Notes: generated by a model from the sequence alone, not told the origin. A stretch of 64,000 nucleotides of DNA from Oscillatoria nigro-viridis PCC 7112 (GCF_000317475.1 NC_019729.1:496001-560000), one strand, 5' to 3'. Shown: positions 8,500 to 18,505, numbered from the stretch's first letter. Made by a program: numbers and translations.

Positions 8500-9825
8500 A
8501 TGAAAGATTCAACTGCGCTGAAAAAAGGCAAAAATATATTAATTATAATCGCGGTTAATTTGGCGATCGCCTTTATTTGTCTGGAAGCTTTATCCCTAGC
8601 TTTTTATTTTATCAACCAAAAGCAGTTTTTTTATACCAGAACTAAAACCAAAGAAAAAGTAGTCGAAGATATTGAAAGGGTCGGCATTAGACTTGATGAA
8701 TCTATCGTAGAAAGACTGCACCCACTTTTTGGATATGTACTCAAACAAGGTGCTTTCACCAATGAAAAATTAAAGTTAAAAGTCAACAAAGAGGGCTTTT
8801 TTTCCCTCTACGAATATCCGTTTATTAAAACCAATAAAAATCAAGTTATTATCGGAGTTTTTGGGGGTTCAGTTGCGAATAATTTTGCAGTTGATGAATA
8901 CGTAACTCGCAGATTGTCTAACAAATTGAAGACTTATCCAGAATTTGCAAACAAGGAAATTATTGTTTTAAATTTTGGCAACGGCGGTTACAAACAGCCC
9001 CAACAATTATTAATTTTAAATTACTTTCTGGCTTTGGGTCAAGAATTAGATTTAGTCATCAATATTGACGGTTTTAACGAAGTAGCACTGTCAAATTTAA
9101 ACAACAAAGCCCAAGTAGAAATAGGAATGCCCAGCGTTCAACACATACAGCCTCTGACGGGCTTAGCCAACAACAACTTGTCGCCGGACGCGATGAGATC
9201 GATCGTGCAAATTAACGAAACCAAAAAACAGTTGAAAGCAGGTATTGACAAATTGCAAACTTGTCAACTTGCTTTGTGTCACGCTGTCACCTCGCTGCAG
9301 GTGAAACAATTGGTCAACAATTACCAGCAAGCAGTTGTCAAGTACGACCGACAAATCAAACAATCCAACCCAAACACGGCAAATAGCGGTATAGTATACA
9401 TTCCCAAAGCTGATTTTGTTTTGCAGGATGCCGCTGCTTTTGACAAAATGGCATCGATGTGGTACCAATCGTCGATCGGGATGAATCAAATTTTATCAAG
9501 TAGAAAGATTAAGTATTTTCACTTTATCCAGCCCAACCAGTATTATCCCACTAAGCGAGCCTTTACCGCCAAGGAAAACGAAATCGCGATCGACCAGAAG
9601 AGTCCTTATATTGAAGGTGTGAAAAAAGGTTATCCGGTATTGTTGTCCAAAGTCGATGATTTGCAAAAAGCTGGGGTTAATGTTTTTAGCGCAGTGAATA
9701 TTTTAGACAATACAAAAGAAACGGTTTACAAAGATGCCTGCTGCCACTATAATTCAGTCGGAGACGAAGTATTGGCAAACTATGTTTCTAGTTCCATTAT
9801 TAAAGTAGTAAGAGAGTCGAAATAG
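8500..9825 (+). CDS. SGNH-like membrane-anchored protein, tandem paralog A
   Basis: 441 residues. An N-terminal transmembrane helix (about 12-37) precedes a probable extracytoplasmic domain. GVFGGSVANNF puts a Gly-Gly-Ser at residues 122-124 where the SGNH nucleophile is expected, and DACCHYN near residue 412 resembles the C-terminal Asp/His block; the block FGNGGYKQPQQLLIL is also conserved with its neighbour. I recognise no named family beyond SGNH-like. It starts 14 bp after the upstream hydrolase, so it is probably cotranscribed. It is AT-richer and lysine-richer than neighbours. The 9832 gene is a full-length paralog. Confidence 0.7.
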   Translation: MKDSTALKKGKNILIIIAVNLAIAFICLEALSLAFYFINQKQFFYTRTKTKEKVVEDIERVGIRLDESIVERLHPLFGYVLKQGAFTNEKLKLKVNKEGFFSLYEYPFIKTNKNQVIIGVFGGSVANNFAVDEYVTRRLSNKLKTYPEFANKEIIVLNFGNGGYKQPQQLLILNYFLALGQELDLVINIDGFNEVALSNLNNKAQVEIGMPSVQHIQPLTGLANNNLSPDAMRSIVQINETKKQLKAGIDKLQTCQLALCHAVTSLQVKQLVNNYQQAVVKYDRQIKQSNPNTANSGIVYIPKADFVLQDAAAFDKMASMWYQSSIGMNQILSSRKIKYFHFIQPNQYYPTKRAFTAKENEIAIDQKSPYIEGVKKGYPVLLSKVDDLQKAGVNVFSAVNILDNTKETVYKDACCHYNSVGDEVLANYVSSSIIKVVRESK

Positions 9826-9831
9826 AGATTT

Positions 9832-11163
9832 ATGAAAGATTTAAAATTACTCAAAAAAGGACACGAATTTCTCAAGATTGCTTTGATTAATTTAGTGCTT
9901 TTACTGGTTTTCCTGGAACTTGGCTCCTTGGCATGGTATTTTGTCAAGCACAAGCAATTTTTCTATACTAGAGAAAAGACGCAAGATAAGTCGGCTTTAG
10001 GAATTAATTTAGAAGGAGTGCGGCTCAACGAGTCTATTGTTGAAAGGTTTCATCCTTTTTTTGGGTTTATTCAAAAACCCAGCGCGGATTTTCGCCCTGG
10101 TTTTAAGGTTAACAACTACGGATTTATCTCTCCTTACGATTACCCTTTGAAAAAAACCAAGAAAAATCAATTTTTTATCGGGGTATTTGGCGGTTCAGTG
10201 GCTTCTAATTATGGAATATTTGAAGTTCAAAACAAAATTTTACCTCAATACCTCAAGCAGATTCCGGGTTTGAAAGATAAAGAATTTGTAATTTTGTCTT
10301 TTGCGACGGGAGGCTACAAACAGCCGCAGCAATTATTAATTTTAAACTACTTTTTGGCTTTAGGTCAAGAATTAGATATGGTCGTCAATATAGATGGTTT
10401 TAATGAAGTAGCACTTTCTAACTTAAACAATAAAAATCAAATTGATTTGGCGATGCCAAGCATTCAGCATATTTTGCCGCTGACTAGCTTGGCTAATAAC
10501 AGCCTTTCTACCAAAGCGATGAAAGCAACTATCAGAATCCAAGAAAATAAAGCTAGGATTAATCAGGGTTTGGAACGTTTGCAACACTGCTCTTTAGCTG
10601 CGTGCGATGCTTTGACTTCGGTTTACGTTCAAAATCTAGTCAATAACTATAAAACCGATGTCATTAAGTTTGAGAAAGAACGGACTCAACAAAAAAAAGA
10701 TGACAGTGGCAGCGTTATTTATATCAATACTAATAAGTCAGTTTTACAGGATTCAGTAGCTTTTCAAGAAATGGCTTTGAATTGGGCAAAAAGTTCAATT
10801 TTTATGCACAAAGTTCTGTCTGCTAGTAATGTGCCTTATTTTCACGTTCTTCAGCCTAATCAATATTATCAGACGAAAAGGGTGTTTGGTGAAGCCGAAA
10901 AGCAGATTGCTTTTAACAAGGATACTCCTTATGCTAAAGCTGTGCAAATTGGATATCCGGCTCTTTTCAAAAAAATTCCTAATTTGGAAAAAAATAAGAT
11001 TAATCTAGTGAATGCTGTCAATGTTTTTGACAAGACTAAAGAGGCTGTTTATGTAGATAGCTGCTGTCACTACAATAAAGCTGGGGAAGTAATTTTTAGT
11101 GATTATGTGGGCCGTTCTATTCTGGAATCTTGGCGGAAGGATGAAAGAAAAAAGAAGAAGTAG
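9832..11163 (+). CDS. SGNH-like membrane-anchored protein, tandem paralog B
   Basis: 443 residues, 6 bp after paralog A. Same layout: N-terminal helix (about 15-36), GVFGGSVASNYG block, the stretch QPQQLLILNYFLALGQELD shared word for word with A, an NIDGFNEVALSNLNNK block, and DSCCHYNKAGE near the C-terminus. The two differ mostly in residues about 45-110 and 265-300. It ends in a lysine-rich tail. Likely role, by inference from the cluster, is modification or handling of the same carbamoylated or acylated envelope product. The last gene of the cluster, followed by a MITE-like repeat. Confidence 0.7.
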   Translation: MKDLKLLKKGHEFLKIALINLVLLLVFLELGSLAWYFVKHKQFFYTREKTQDKSALGINLEGVRLNESIVERFHPFFGFIQKPSADFRPGFKVNNYGFISPYDYPLKKTKKNQFFIGVFGGSVASNYGIFEVQNKILPQYLKQIPGLKDKEFVILSFATGGYKQPQQLLILNYFLALGQELDMVVNIDGFNEVALSNLNNKNQIDLAMPSIQHILPLTSLANNSLSTKAMKATIRIQENKARINQGLERLQHCSLAACDALTSVYVQNLVNNYKTDVIKFEKERTQQKKDDSGSVIYINTNKSVLQDSVAFQEMALNWAKSSIFMHKVLSASNVPYFHVLQPNQYYQTKRVFGEAEKQIAFNKDTPYAKAVQIGYPALFKKIPNLEKNKINLVNAVNVFDKTKEAVYVDSCCHYNKAGEVIFSDYVGRSILESWRKDERKKKK

Positions 11164-11320
11164 GGGCGCGTTCCACCAACCATCAACGACTCAAACAAAC
11201 AATCTCAAAAACCCGCTCCTTGTATCTTAAAAGAAGTAGATTGCGCTTGACCGTTGGGTGGGGGCGGGTTTACGAGATTATCAGTTTTCGGCAATTATGA
11301 TTGGTAAAACCCGCCCCTAC
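11162..11320. repeat. MITE-like nested inverted repeat, copy 2
   Basis: Starts inside the stop codon of paralog B. Outer arms AGGGGCGCGTTCCACCAA (11162) and TTGGTAAAACCCGCCCCT (11301) and inner arms AAAAACCCGCTCC (about 11206) and GGGGGCGGGTTTA (about 11262) show the same design as 3661-3860, with more mismatches in the left arm. The remainder of the spacer to 11411 holds a half-element ATCGTTTCCGGTTGCATCGG (11331) of another family and an AACAGTCA tandem repeat. Confidence 0.8.
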
Positions 11321-11411
11321 AAAATTTAACATCGTTTCCGGTTGCATCGGTATTGTTGAAATGTCCAAATGTCCAAACAGTCAACAGTCAACAGTCAACA
11401 ATCATGAGTTT

Positions 11412-12743
11412 TTAGGTTTTTGGTTCGGTTCTAGATCGATCGCCCGCTGAGTCGATCGGCATTACCAAGATTTTATCAACTCGGTTCCCGTCCATATCGA
11501 TTACTTCCACGCGCAAACCGTTCCACTCAAAATGCTCGGCTGCTGTGGGAATTTTGCCCAAATTTGTAATCACAAAGCCGCCCATTGTGTGGTAACTTCC
11601 TTTGTTTTCGGCTGACAATTCTTCGATTCCAAACAGCTCAAAAAAATCTTCGACTGGTAGCATTCCGTCTAACAGCCAAGAACCGTCTTCGCGCTGCACG
11701 GCTTCCGGCTCGTCAGCATCTTCAATCGAGGGAAAGTCGCCAACGAGTTCGACTAAAATGTCGTTGACTGTAACCAATCCTTGAATGACGCCGTATTCGT
11801 CTACTACCAAGGCAATTTGATTGCTAGATTGTTTGAAAAGTTCTAATACTTTTAAACCCCGCGTGCTTTCCGGTACAAATAACGGTCGTCGTAAAGAAGC
11901 GCTTAAATCTAGGGGTTGACCAGTTAAAGTCCGAGACAGCAAATCAGTAACGTGTACTAAACCGACAACGTTGTCGAGTCCTCCCTGACACACGGGAAAC
12001 CGAGAATGACCGCTGCCGAGCATTTTTTGGCGGTTTTCTTCCACTGAATCGTCGAGGTCGAGCCAGGTAAGATCGGGACGCGGGGTCATTAAGGCGCTGA
12101 CTCGCCGATCGCCCAAACGAAACACTCTTTCCACCATATCTTGTTCGGCTTCTTCAAAGGTTCCGGCTTCTGTTCCTTGCTCGATTAAAACTTTAATTTC
12201 CTCTTCTGTAACTTGCGGTTCTGTCGAGGGCGATATCCTCATCAGCCGCATCACTAAGTCAGTGGAATAACTTAACAGATAAACCGCAGGAGCGCCAATT
12301 TTTGAGAGCATTCGCATGGGAATTGCTACGCTTGAGGCGATCGGCTCCGGGTTGTTGAGCGCCAGCCGCTTTGGCACGAGTTCGCCGATAATTAAGGTCA
12401 GATAAGTGATGGTTAAAACTGCTACTACTGAGGCGATCGTCTGAGAATAGGGCGCGAGGGCTGGAATCAGCCGCAACAAAGGCTCTATCCTTTTAGCAAT
12501 TGTCGTTTCTCCGAAAGCGCCCGACAGAATGGCCAGCATCGTAATCCCGATTTGAACTGTCGGCAAGAACTGATTGGGGGCATTAGCCAGATCCAAGGCT
12601 ACGCGGGCATTGGCTGAACCTTGGTTGGCCATCTGTTGCAGTCTCACCTTCCGTACAGAGATGATGGCCATCTCTGACATCACAAACAAGCCATTGAGGA
12701 AAATTAGCAGGAGAACAATCAGAATATCGGTACTTGGGGACAT
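11412..12743 (-). CDS. Hemolysin/CorC-type transporter (DUF21-CBS-CorC_HlyC)
   Basis: 443 residues. The N-terminal DUF21/CNNM domain has four hydrophobic stretches in residues 1-185. A CBS-domain pair lies at about 200-330 (MTPRPDLTWLDLDDSVEEN, RFPVCQGGLDNVVGLVHV, VVDEYGVIQGLVTVNDIL), and the CorC_HlyC domain is at about 350-430. The family is linked to Mg2+/Co2+ efflux or Mg2+ homeostasis; the hemolysin name is historical. It is transcribed away from mfd. Start ATG at 12741-12743 fits the usual family start. Confidence 0.9.
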   Translation of the reverse strand: MSPSTDILIVLLLIFLNGLFVMSEMAIISVRKVRLQQMANQGSANARVALDLANAPNQFLPTVQIGITMLAILSGAFGETTIAKRIEPLLRLIPALAPYSQTIASVVAVLTITYLTLIIGELVPKRLALNNPEPIASSVAIPMRMLSKIGAPAVYLLSYSTDLVMRLMRISPSTEPQVTEEEIKVLIEQGTEAGTFEEAEQDMVERVFRLGDRRVSALMTPRPDLTWLDLDDSVEENRQKMLGSGHSRFPVCQGGLDNVVGLVHVTDLLSRTLTGQPLDLSASLRRPLFVPESTRGLKVLELFKQSSNQIALVVDEYGVIQGLVTVNDILVELVGDFPSIEDADEPEAVQREDGSWLLDGMLPVEDFFELFGIEELSAENKGSYHTMGGFVITNLGKIPTAAEHFEWNGLRVEVIDMDGNRVDKILVMPIDSAGDRSRTEPKT

Positions 12744-13168
12744 TTCTAAAATTTTCGGTAGTAACGGCGAAGCGCTCTGCCCGGTTAGTCGATTTGAGAT
12801 TTTTAATTTTAGATTTTAGATTGACTCTGCAGCCAGTATCTGGGGGATTTCCCTAATGTCTAAAATTCTTCGATCTTCACAACTTGAGTACGTGGCAGGG
12901 TATCCGTCTTTGGGTGCAGTCACAGCAGAGGTCTGGAAGCTGCGAATCTCGATCGCAAAATCGAAATTTTTTCTAAACCTGGCCCTATATTAACGGAACT
13001 GGCTCGATCGCGATCGCAGGATCGAGAAATTGCGAGCAAAAATCTCTCGCCAGTTAAGTTCCCAGGCGCCAACAGCACAGAGGCACGATCGTGGATGTTT
13101 GTCGTACAATCTCCTTAACAGGCAAAGGGAAAGAGCCTTCGCCGATCGGGGATTAAAATTAAAAGCGC
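12744..13168. other. Divergent spacer between CorC-like gene and mfd
   Basis: 425 bp that must carry the promoters of both divergent genes. It contains TTTTAGATTTTAGATTGAC repeat units near 12811 and a HIP1-like GCGATCGCAGG near 13011. A TACAAT at about 13104 could be a -10 element for mfd, but I find no convincing -35 for it. No coding signal seen; a 45-codon ORF at 12856 has no support. Confidence 0.4.
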
Positions 13169-16100
13169 ATGACTTTCTCTTCAATAATTCGTACCCTGGG
13201 GCGATCGCCCCTAGCAACAGAACTTCTCAACAAGCTCAAACGCCATCGCTGCTTGCAACTGTCCGGCATCGCCCGCTTGCCTAAAGGTTTAGTAGCTTCC
13301 GCCCTCGCACAGCAAGAGGGGCGAAACTTATTGGCCGTGACGGCTACTTTAGAAGAAGCCGGTCGCTGGGTGGCTTCTTTAGAGGCGATGGGCTGGCAAA
13401 CCGTACATTTTTACCCGACTTCGGAGGCTTCGCCCTACGAGCTATCTTACTCCGACGAGAATGAAATGACGTGGGGGCAAATGCAGGTGCTGGCGGATTT
13501 GGTGGATAAGGAAGAAAAAACCGCCAATCAGTCGAAGCCGATCGCGATTGTAGCTACCGAAAGAGCTCTCCAGTCTCACTTGCCGCCGCCTGCTGCTTTT
13601 GAACCCTACTGTCTGACGCTGAAGCGAGGTGCGGTTCAAGACTCGAAGATACTTGACCGCCAACTGGTGTCGATGGGGTACGATCGAGTGACTTTGGTGG
13701 AAATGGAGGGCCAGTGGAGTCGCCGGGGCGATATTGTCGATGTATTTCCGGTAGCGGCGGAGTTGCCGGTGCGGCTGGAATGGTTCGGAGATGATTTGGA
13801 GCAAATTCGGGAGTTTGACCCGTCTTCGCAGCGATCGCTCGATAAGGTCGATCGATTAGTTTTAACTCCTACTAATTTTAACACAATTATTAAAGCAGTT
13901 TTATCTGAAAAAAAACTCGCTCAAATCAACCACCTAGTCTCTTTTGACCCCGAAAATGAAGCCGAAAATGAAGCGGAAAAATTTGTCCGCAGGCTGTTAG
14001 GTTTAGCGTTTGAAAAACCTGCATCTTTGTTGGATTATTTGCCCGAAAATACTTTGGTTGTTGTTGACGAACCCCAAGGGTGCGAAGCTCACAGCGACCG
14101 CTGGTTTGAGAATGCACAGGAACAGTGGAATAATTGCAATCGGGAATCTGCCGTTGCTGGTGCGGAAACAGAAAATCTGCCAATTGCTAATTTGAAAGTT
14201 CCGAAAATTCACCGCACTTTTGCTGAATCTATGGCAGATGTCGCAGCTTTCGACAGGCTAGAACTTTCAGAATTGGCAGAATATTCTACCGCTAAAAAAA
14301 CTCAAGGCTCTGCAGAGGGCGACCAGCTACCGTCTGCGATTAATTTGGCTTCTCGGGCTGTGCCGGTGATGCCTCACCAATTTGCTAAGCTGTCTCAAAT
14401 GCTCAGGGAAGAGCGCGATCGGGGTTTTACCATTTTTCTGGTTTCTGCTCAACCGAGCCGATCGGTTTCTCTGCTTTCGGAACACGACTGTCCGGCTCAG
14501 TTTGTGGTGAATCCGCGCGATTATTTGGCGATCGACAAGTTGCAATTGCAGCACGTTCCGGTTGCTTTGAAGTACAGCGGGCTGGCAGAATTGGAAGGGT
14601 TTATTCTGCCGACTTTTCGGATTGTTTTAATTACCGATCGGGAATTTTACGGTCAGCATTCTCTCGCTACTTTTAGCTACGTCCGCAAGCGCCGCCGCGC
14701 TGCTTCTAAGCAAGTAGACCCGAATAAATTAAGCCCTGGTGATTATGTGGTTCACCGCCAGCACGGAGTGGGCAAATTTATCAAGTTGGAACGCTTGACG
14801 ATCGATCGGGAAACTCGCGAGTATTTATTGATTCAATACGCTGACGGTACTCTGAGGGTGGCGGCAGATCAGTTGGGGGCTTTGTCGCGGTTTCGGACTG
14901 TAGGCGATAAAGTACCGGATTTAAACAAGCTGACAGGTCAAACTTGGGAAAAAACTAAAACTAAGGTTCGCAAAGCTGTTAAGAAATTGGCAGTGGATTT
15001 GCTGAATCTTTATGCTAAAAGAGCTAAACAAACAGGTTATGCTTTTCCTCCCGATATGCCTTGGCAACAAGAATTAGAGGATTCTTTTCCTTACCAGCCA
15101 ACCCCGGATCAGTTGAAGGCAACTCAGGATGTGAAACGCGACATGGAGGGCGATCGACCGATGGATCGTTTGGTCTGCGGCGATGTCGGTTTTGGCAAGA
15201 CAGAAGTGGCTCTGAGAGCGATTTTTAAGGCGGTTACGGCGGGCAAGCAGGTGGCTTTGCTCGCGCCGACGACGATTTTGACCCAACAGCACTATCACAC
15301 GCTCTCGGAGCGTTTTTCCCCTTATCCGATCGAAGTTGGTTTGCTCAATCGCTTTCGCACTGAAACCGAGCGCCGGGAGATTCACAAGCGTTTGGCGACT
15401 GGGGAATTAGATGTGATTGTCGGTACTCAAGCTGTTTTGAGCAAAGCGATTAAATTTCGCGATTTGGGCTTGTTGGTGGTGGATGAAGAACAGCGGTTTG
15501 GAGTTAAGCAAAAGGAAGCGATTAAAGCTCTCAAAACAGAGGTAGATGTTCTGACTCTGACAGCAACCCCGATCCCCCGGACTTTGTATATGTCGCTGTC
15601 GGGGATTCGCGAGATGAGTTTGATTTCGACTCCGCCTCCTTCCAGGCGCCCGATTCAGACGCATTTGGCTCCCTACAACCCGGAAACGGTGCGATCGGCA
15701 ATTCGTCAAGAATTGGACAGGGGCGGTCAGGTTTTTTACGTGGTGCCGCGGATTGAGGGGATTGATGAGTTGGCCGTTCAGTTGCAGGAGATGGTTCCGT
15801 CTGCCAGAATTGCGATCGCCCACGGTCAAATGGAGGCGTCGGAACTAGAATCAATCATGCTGACTTTCAGTGCGGCGGAATTTGATATTTTGGTGTGCAC
15901 GACAATTATTGAGTCGGGTTTGGATATTCCGCGAGTCAATACTATTTTAATTGAAGACGCGCAGAAGTTTGGTTTGGGTCAGCTTTACCAGTTGCGGGGA
16001 CGGGTGGGACGCGCGGGGATTCAAGCTCATGCTTGGCTGTTTTATCCCAAGCAGAACCAACTGTCTGATGCTGCAAGGCAGCGGCTGCGGGCAATTCAAG

Positions 16101-16741
16101 AGTTTGCCCAGTTGGGTTCGGGCTATCAGTTGGCTGTCCGAGATATGGAAATTCGCGGTTCGGGTGATGTTTTGGGTACTGAACAATCTGGTCAGATGGA
16201 GGCGATCGGTTTTGATTTGTATGCTGAAATGTTAGAGGAAGCTATTCGGGAAATTAAGGGTCAGGAAATTCCGAAAGTTGAGGACGCGCAAATTGACCTC
16301 ACTTTGACGGCGTTTATTCCTGCAGATTACATCGCAGATTTGGATCAAAAGATGAGCGCTTACCGGTCTGTGGCTTCTGCTAATACCCCTGAAGAATTAC
16401 AGCAGATTCAGGCTGATTGGTGCGATCGTTATGGGTCAATTCCTCTGCCAGCCCAGCAACTTATCCGTGTTGTCGAACTCAAACAAATTGCTAAAAAAAT
16501 CGGTTTTTCTCGGATCAAACCGGAGAATAAGCAGCACATAGTTTTGGAAACTGCGATGGAAGAGCCTGCTTGGAATTTGCTCAAGGCTAATTTGCCGGAA
16601 CATTTGCGCTCTCGTTTTGTCTACAGCAAGGGAAAGGTTACTATTCGAGGTATGGCGGTTTTAACGGCCCAAAAGCAATTGGATAATTTGATTGATTGGT
16701 TGGGTAAAATGCAGGGCGCTTTGCCGGAAGCAAATGTTTGA
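13169..16741 (+). CDS. mfd: Transcription-repair coupling factor Mfd
   Basis: 1190 residues, normal for the family. Mfd is a cytoplasmic SF2 translocase that displaces RNA polymerase stalled at DNA lesions and recruits UvrA. The N-terminal UvrB-like module (1 to about 400) is followed by the RNAP-interaction CarD-like domain ([16 protein letters not shown], about 524), motor motif I ([15 protein letters not shown], about 670), motif [11 protein letters not shown] (about 772), motif [13 protein letters not shown], motif [12 protein letters not shown], and the TRCF C-terminal domain starting near residue 1040. All key residues are present. Monocistronic on either side as far as spacing shows. 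Confidence 0.97.
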   Translation: MTFSSIIRTLGRSPLATELLNKLKRHRCLQLSGIARLPKGLVASALAQQEGRNLLAVTATLEEAGRWVASLEAMGWQTVHFYPTSEASPYELSYSDENEMTWGQMQVLADLVDKEEKTANQSKPIAIVATERALQSHLPPPAAFEPYCLTLKRGAVQDSKILDRQLVSMGYDRVTLVEMEGQWSRRGDIVDVFPVAAELPVRLEWFGDDLEQIREFDPSSQRSLDKVDRLVLTPTNFNTIIKAVLSEKKLAQINHLVSFDPENEAENEAEKFVRRLLGLAFEKPASLLDYLPENTLVVVDEPQGCEAHSDRWFENAQEQWNNCNRESAVAGAETENLPIANLKVPKIHRTFAESMADVAAFDRLELSELAEYSTAKKTQGSAEGDQLPSAINLASRAVPVMPHQFAKLSQMLREERDRGFTIFLVSAQPSRSVSLLSEHDCPAQFVVNPRDYLAIDKLQLQHVPVALKYSGLAELEGFILPTFRIVLITDREFYGQHSLATFSYVRKRRRAASKQVDPNKLSPGDYVVHRQHGVGKFIKLERLTIDRETREYLLIQYADGTLRVAADQLGALSRFRTVGDKVPDLNKLTGQTWEKTKTKVRKAVKKLAVDLLNLYAKRAKQTGYAFPPDMPWQQELEDSFPYQPTPDQLKATQDVKRDMEGDRPMDRLVCGDVGFGKTEVALRAIFKAVTAGKQVALLAPTTILTQQHYHTLSERFSPYPIEVGLLNRFRTETERREIHKRLATGELDVIVGTQAVLSKAIKFRDLGLLVVDEEQRFGVKQKEAIKALKTEVDVLTLTATPIPRTLYMSLSGIREMSLISTPPPSRRPIQTHLAPYNPETVRSAIRQELDRGGQVFYVVPRIEGIDELAVQLQEMVPSARIAIAHGQMEASELESIMLTFSAAEFDILVCTTIIESGLDIPRVNTILIEDAQKFGLGQLYQLRGRVGRAGIQAHAWLFYPKQNQLSDAARQRLRAIQEFAQLGSGYQLAVRDMEIRGSGDVLGTEQSGQMEAIGFDLYAEMLEEAIREIKGQEIPKVEDAQIDLTLTAFIPADYIADLDQKMSAYRSVASANTPEELQQIQADWCDRYGSIPLPAQQLIRVVELKQIAKKIGFSRIKPENKQHIVLETAMEEPAWNLLKANLPEHLRSRFVYSKGKVTIRGMAVLTAQKQLDNLIDWLGKMQGALPEANV

Positions 16742-16828
16742 TTTTAATATATAATCCCCAAATCTAGCGCACCGCCGAAACCACAGAATAATACCGATGG
16801 AACCATAAAAAATATTACTGCTGTTTTC

Positions 16829-17527
16829 ATGATGGTTTTAGCGACAGAAAGGATTAAAATCGTGAAAATGTTAGTGAGTATTTTTTTGGCGATCGGGCTA
16901 GTGCAAGGAGTCCCAATGGCGGTTCAATCTCAACAAATAATTGACCCGATCGATCGGGTTGTGAGTGCAGGATTGATGAATAAAGATGCAACTGGCAATT
17001 TTAATGCTGAGGGTCTTGTCAGTCGCGCCGATTTGGCGATGATTTTAGTGAAAACTTTTGGTTTGGAACGGCGGAAAACTGCTCAGAAACCGGATCGGGA
17101 AGTGCCGGACGTACCGAAGAGTTACTGGGCTTACAGCGCGATTCAAACTGCTTTGAAAACGGGAACGATGAGTGGATATCGCGACGGAATGTTTTTTCCA
17201 AATCAAAGGGTGACTCGCGCTGAAGCTTTGGCGATTTTTGCTCAAGCTTACGGGGTTTTTCAGTTTCCAGATCCCAGCGTTTCCGAGATTTTAGCTAAGT
17301 ATCCCGATGCAGGCAAAATTCCTAATTGGGCTAGAAAGTCTCTGGCTACTGCACTTTATGAAGGGTTTGTTAATGTCGATCTCGCAACTAATAAGATTAA
17401 TCCTTTGAAGCCGATGACTCGTGGGGATATCGCTTACGCTTTGAGCAAGTATTTGGAGCGGCAAGTAAGGCCCACTTCTTTGCCTGTCCCGAACGAGGAG
17501 CCTCCCGATCGCGGCGTGGGAAGGTGA
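16829..17527 (+). CDS. Secreted S-layer homology (SLH) domain protein
   Basis: 232 residues from ATG 16829; a GTG at 16862 would shorten the n-region and is also possible. A signal peptide is seen (residues about 11-31, cleavage near AVQSQQ). Three SLH-like units follow: about 40-75, the classical DVPKSYWAYSAIQTALKTG with TRAEALAIFAQ (about 90-140), and a weaker one to residue 210 (TRGDIAYALSKYL). SLH domains bind secondary cell wall polymers or peptidoglycan. With nothing but SLH units, it is probably a small envelope-anchoring or structural protein. The tail is Pro-rich. Confidence 0.8.
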   Translation: MMVLATERIKIVKMLVSIFLAIGLVQGVPMAVQSQQIIDPIDRVVSAGLMNKDATGNFNAEGLVSRADLAMILVKTFGLERRKTAQKPDREVPDVPKSYWAYSAIQTALKTGTMSGYRDGMFFPNQRVTRAEALAIFAQAYGVFQFPDPSVSEILAKYPDAGKIPNWARKSLATALYEGFVNVDLATNKINPLKPMTRGDIAYALSKYLERQVRPTSLPVPNEEPPDRGVGR

Positions 17528-17541
17528 TAGTGTTGAGTTGT

Positions 17542-17648
17542 GATATCATTTCCGGTAGCATCGGAATTATTCCTCTCTGTATTCTCTCCCTCTGCGTTCT
17601 CTGCGCCCTCTGCGGTTAAATCATTCCGATACAACCGGAAACGATATG
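17542..17648. repeat. MITE-like element family 2, copy A
   Basis: About 107 bp. The left end GATATCATTTCCGGTAGCAT and the right end ATACAACCGGAAACGATATG are imperfect reverse complements over about 28 bp. The centre is the CTCTGCGTTCTCTGCGCCCT type of pyrimidine-rich repeat. A second full copy is at 60544-60649; a left half is at 11331-11356 and a centre-only remnant at 23503-23545. Confidence 0.85.
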
Positions 17649-17682
17649 AGTTAAAAAGTCGATCGCCCGCAATTCCAACACC

Positions 17683-17802
17683 ATGCAAAATCCCGGAGAT
17701 TTGGTGACTGTAAAAGCAGCCATCAAACCCCCAGGATTTAAGTTTTTCCTCTTAAACGAGGCTCAAATTATTGCCAATGAGTGTTGGCTCAATCAGCAGT
17801 AG
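17683..17802 (+). CDS. Possible 39-residue protein (start MQNPGDLVTVK)
   Basis: ATG 17683 to TAG 17802. The translation begins MQNPGDLVTVKAAIKPPGFK and ends in NECWLNQQ. The composition is protein-like: a Gly-Asp turn, alternating hydrophobics and a Trp near the end. The last 14 bp overlap the 3' end of heme oxygenase on the other strand. I cannot name a family. It could be a short SH3-like or chaperone-like cyanobacterial peptide, or a chance ORF. No clear ribosome-binding site is visible. Confidence 0.4.
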   Translation: MQNPGDLVTVKAAIKPPGFKFFLLNEAQIIANECWLNQQ

Positions 17803-18505
17803 CCAATTCGGTACTGCCGCCGCCGCGCTTCCGCGTCAGGGTATTGAAAAGCATCTGACCGACAGCTTTAATCAAATTGCCTTCTAACTCCATGAACATC
17901 TTCATGTTCATGCCAAAAGCTGCATTAGCTTCGTCAACAATTCGCTCTGCTGTTGCTTCGTCAATCGGTAGTTCATTCATTGCCTGACGGTAGCTAGCTT
18001 TGAATTCCTTTTCATCAGGAATATCCTGGAATTCATAGAAAGCAGTGCCTTCTCCCTCGGAAAGATTCATCCCGCGCTGGGCAATTCCCTTCAGGATTTG
18101 TCCGCCGGATAAATCGCCAAGGTAGCGAGTGTAAGAGTGAGCTACTAAGAGTTCCGGTGCGGTAGCCGAAATCTCGTGAATTCGCTGCACATAAGCTTTA
18201 GCTGCGGCTGACGGAGCTACTTGTTCGCGCCAATTCGCACCGTAGTAGTAAAATAAATCTTGCTCTAAGCTTTGTTTCCGATTCAACTCAGAAAAGTAAA
18301 TTTTTGAAACAACCGGATGCTGTTTTTGGCGTTCCATTTCCTCTTCCATTGCCGAGTAGACAAAGTAGAGATTTCCGACTAACTTCCGGTAAGAAGTTTT
18401 TTCTACAACGCCTTTTAAAAAACACTTGACAAAACCGACGTTTTCTGCCATTGTGTGGGATTTTTTCGTTCCCTCACGCAATTTGGTCGCTAAATTGATG
18501 CTCAT
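17789..18505 (-). CDS. ho1: Heme oxygenase (biliverdin-producing)
   Basis: 238 residues. It opens heme with O2 and reduced ferredoxin to give biliverdin IXalpha, CO and Fe2+, the first step toward phycobilin chromophores. The proximal heme-ligand His is in KKSHTMAENVGF (about residue 17), followed by the conserved KLVGNLYFVYSAMEEEM block. The distal-helix signature YLGDLSGGQILKG is complete. The size matches cyanobacterial HO1. A single gene; upstream (18506-18740) lies a repeat-rich spacer shared with the 3' end of gyrB. Confidence 0.95.
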   Translation of the reverse strand: MSINLATKLREGTKKSHTMAENVGFVKCFLKGVVEKTSYRKLVGNLYFVYSAMEEEMERQKQHPVVSKIYFSELNRKQSLEQDLFYYYGANWREQVAPSAAAKAYVQRIHEISATAPELLVAHSYTRYLGDLSGGQILKGIAQRGMNLSEGEGTAFYEFQDIPDEKEFKASYRQAMNELPIDEATAERIVDEANAAFGMNMKMFMELEGNLIKAVGQMLFNTLTRKRGGGSTELATAD

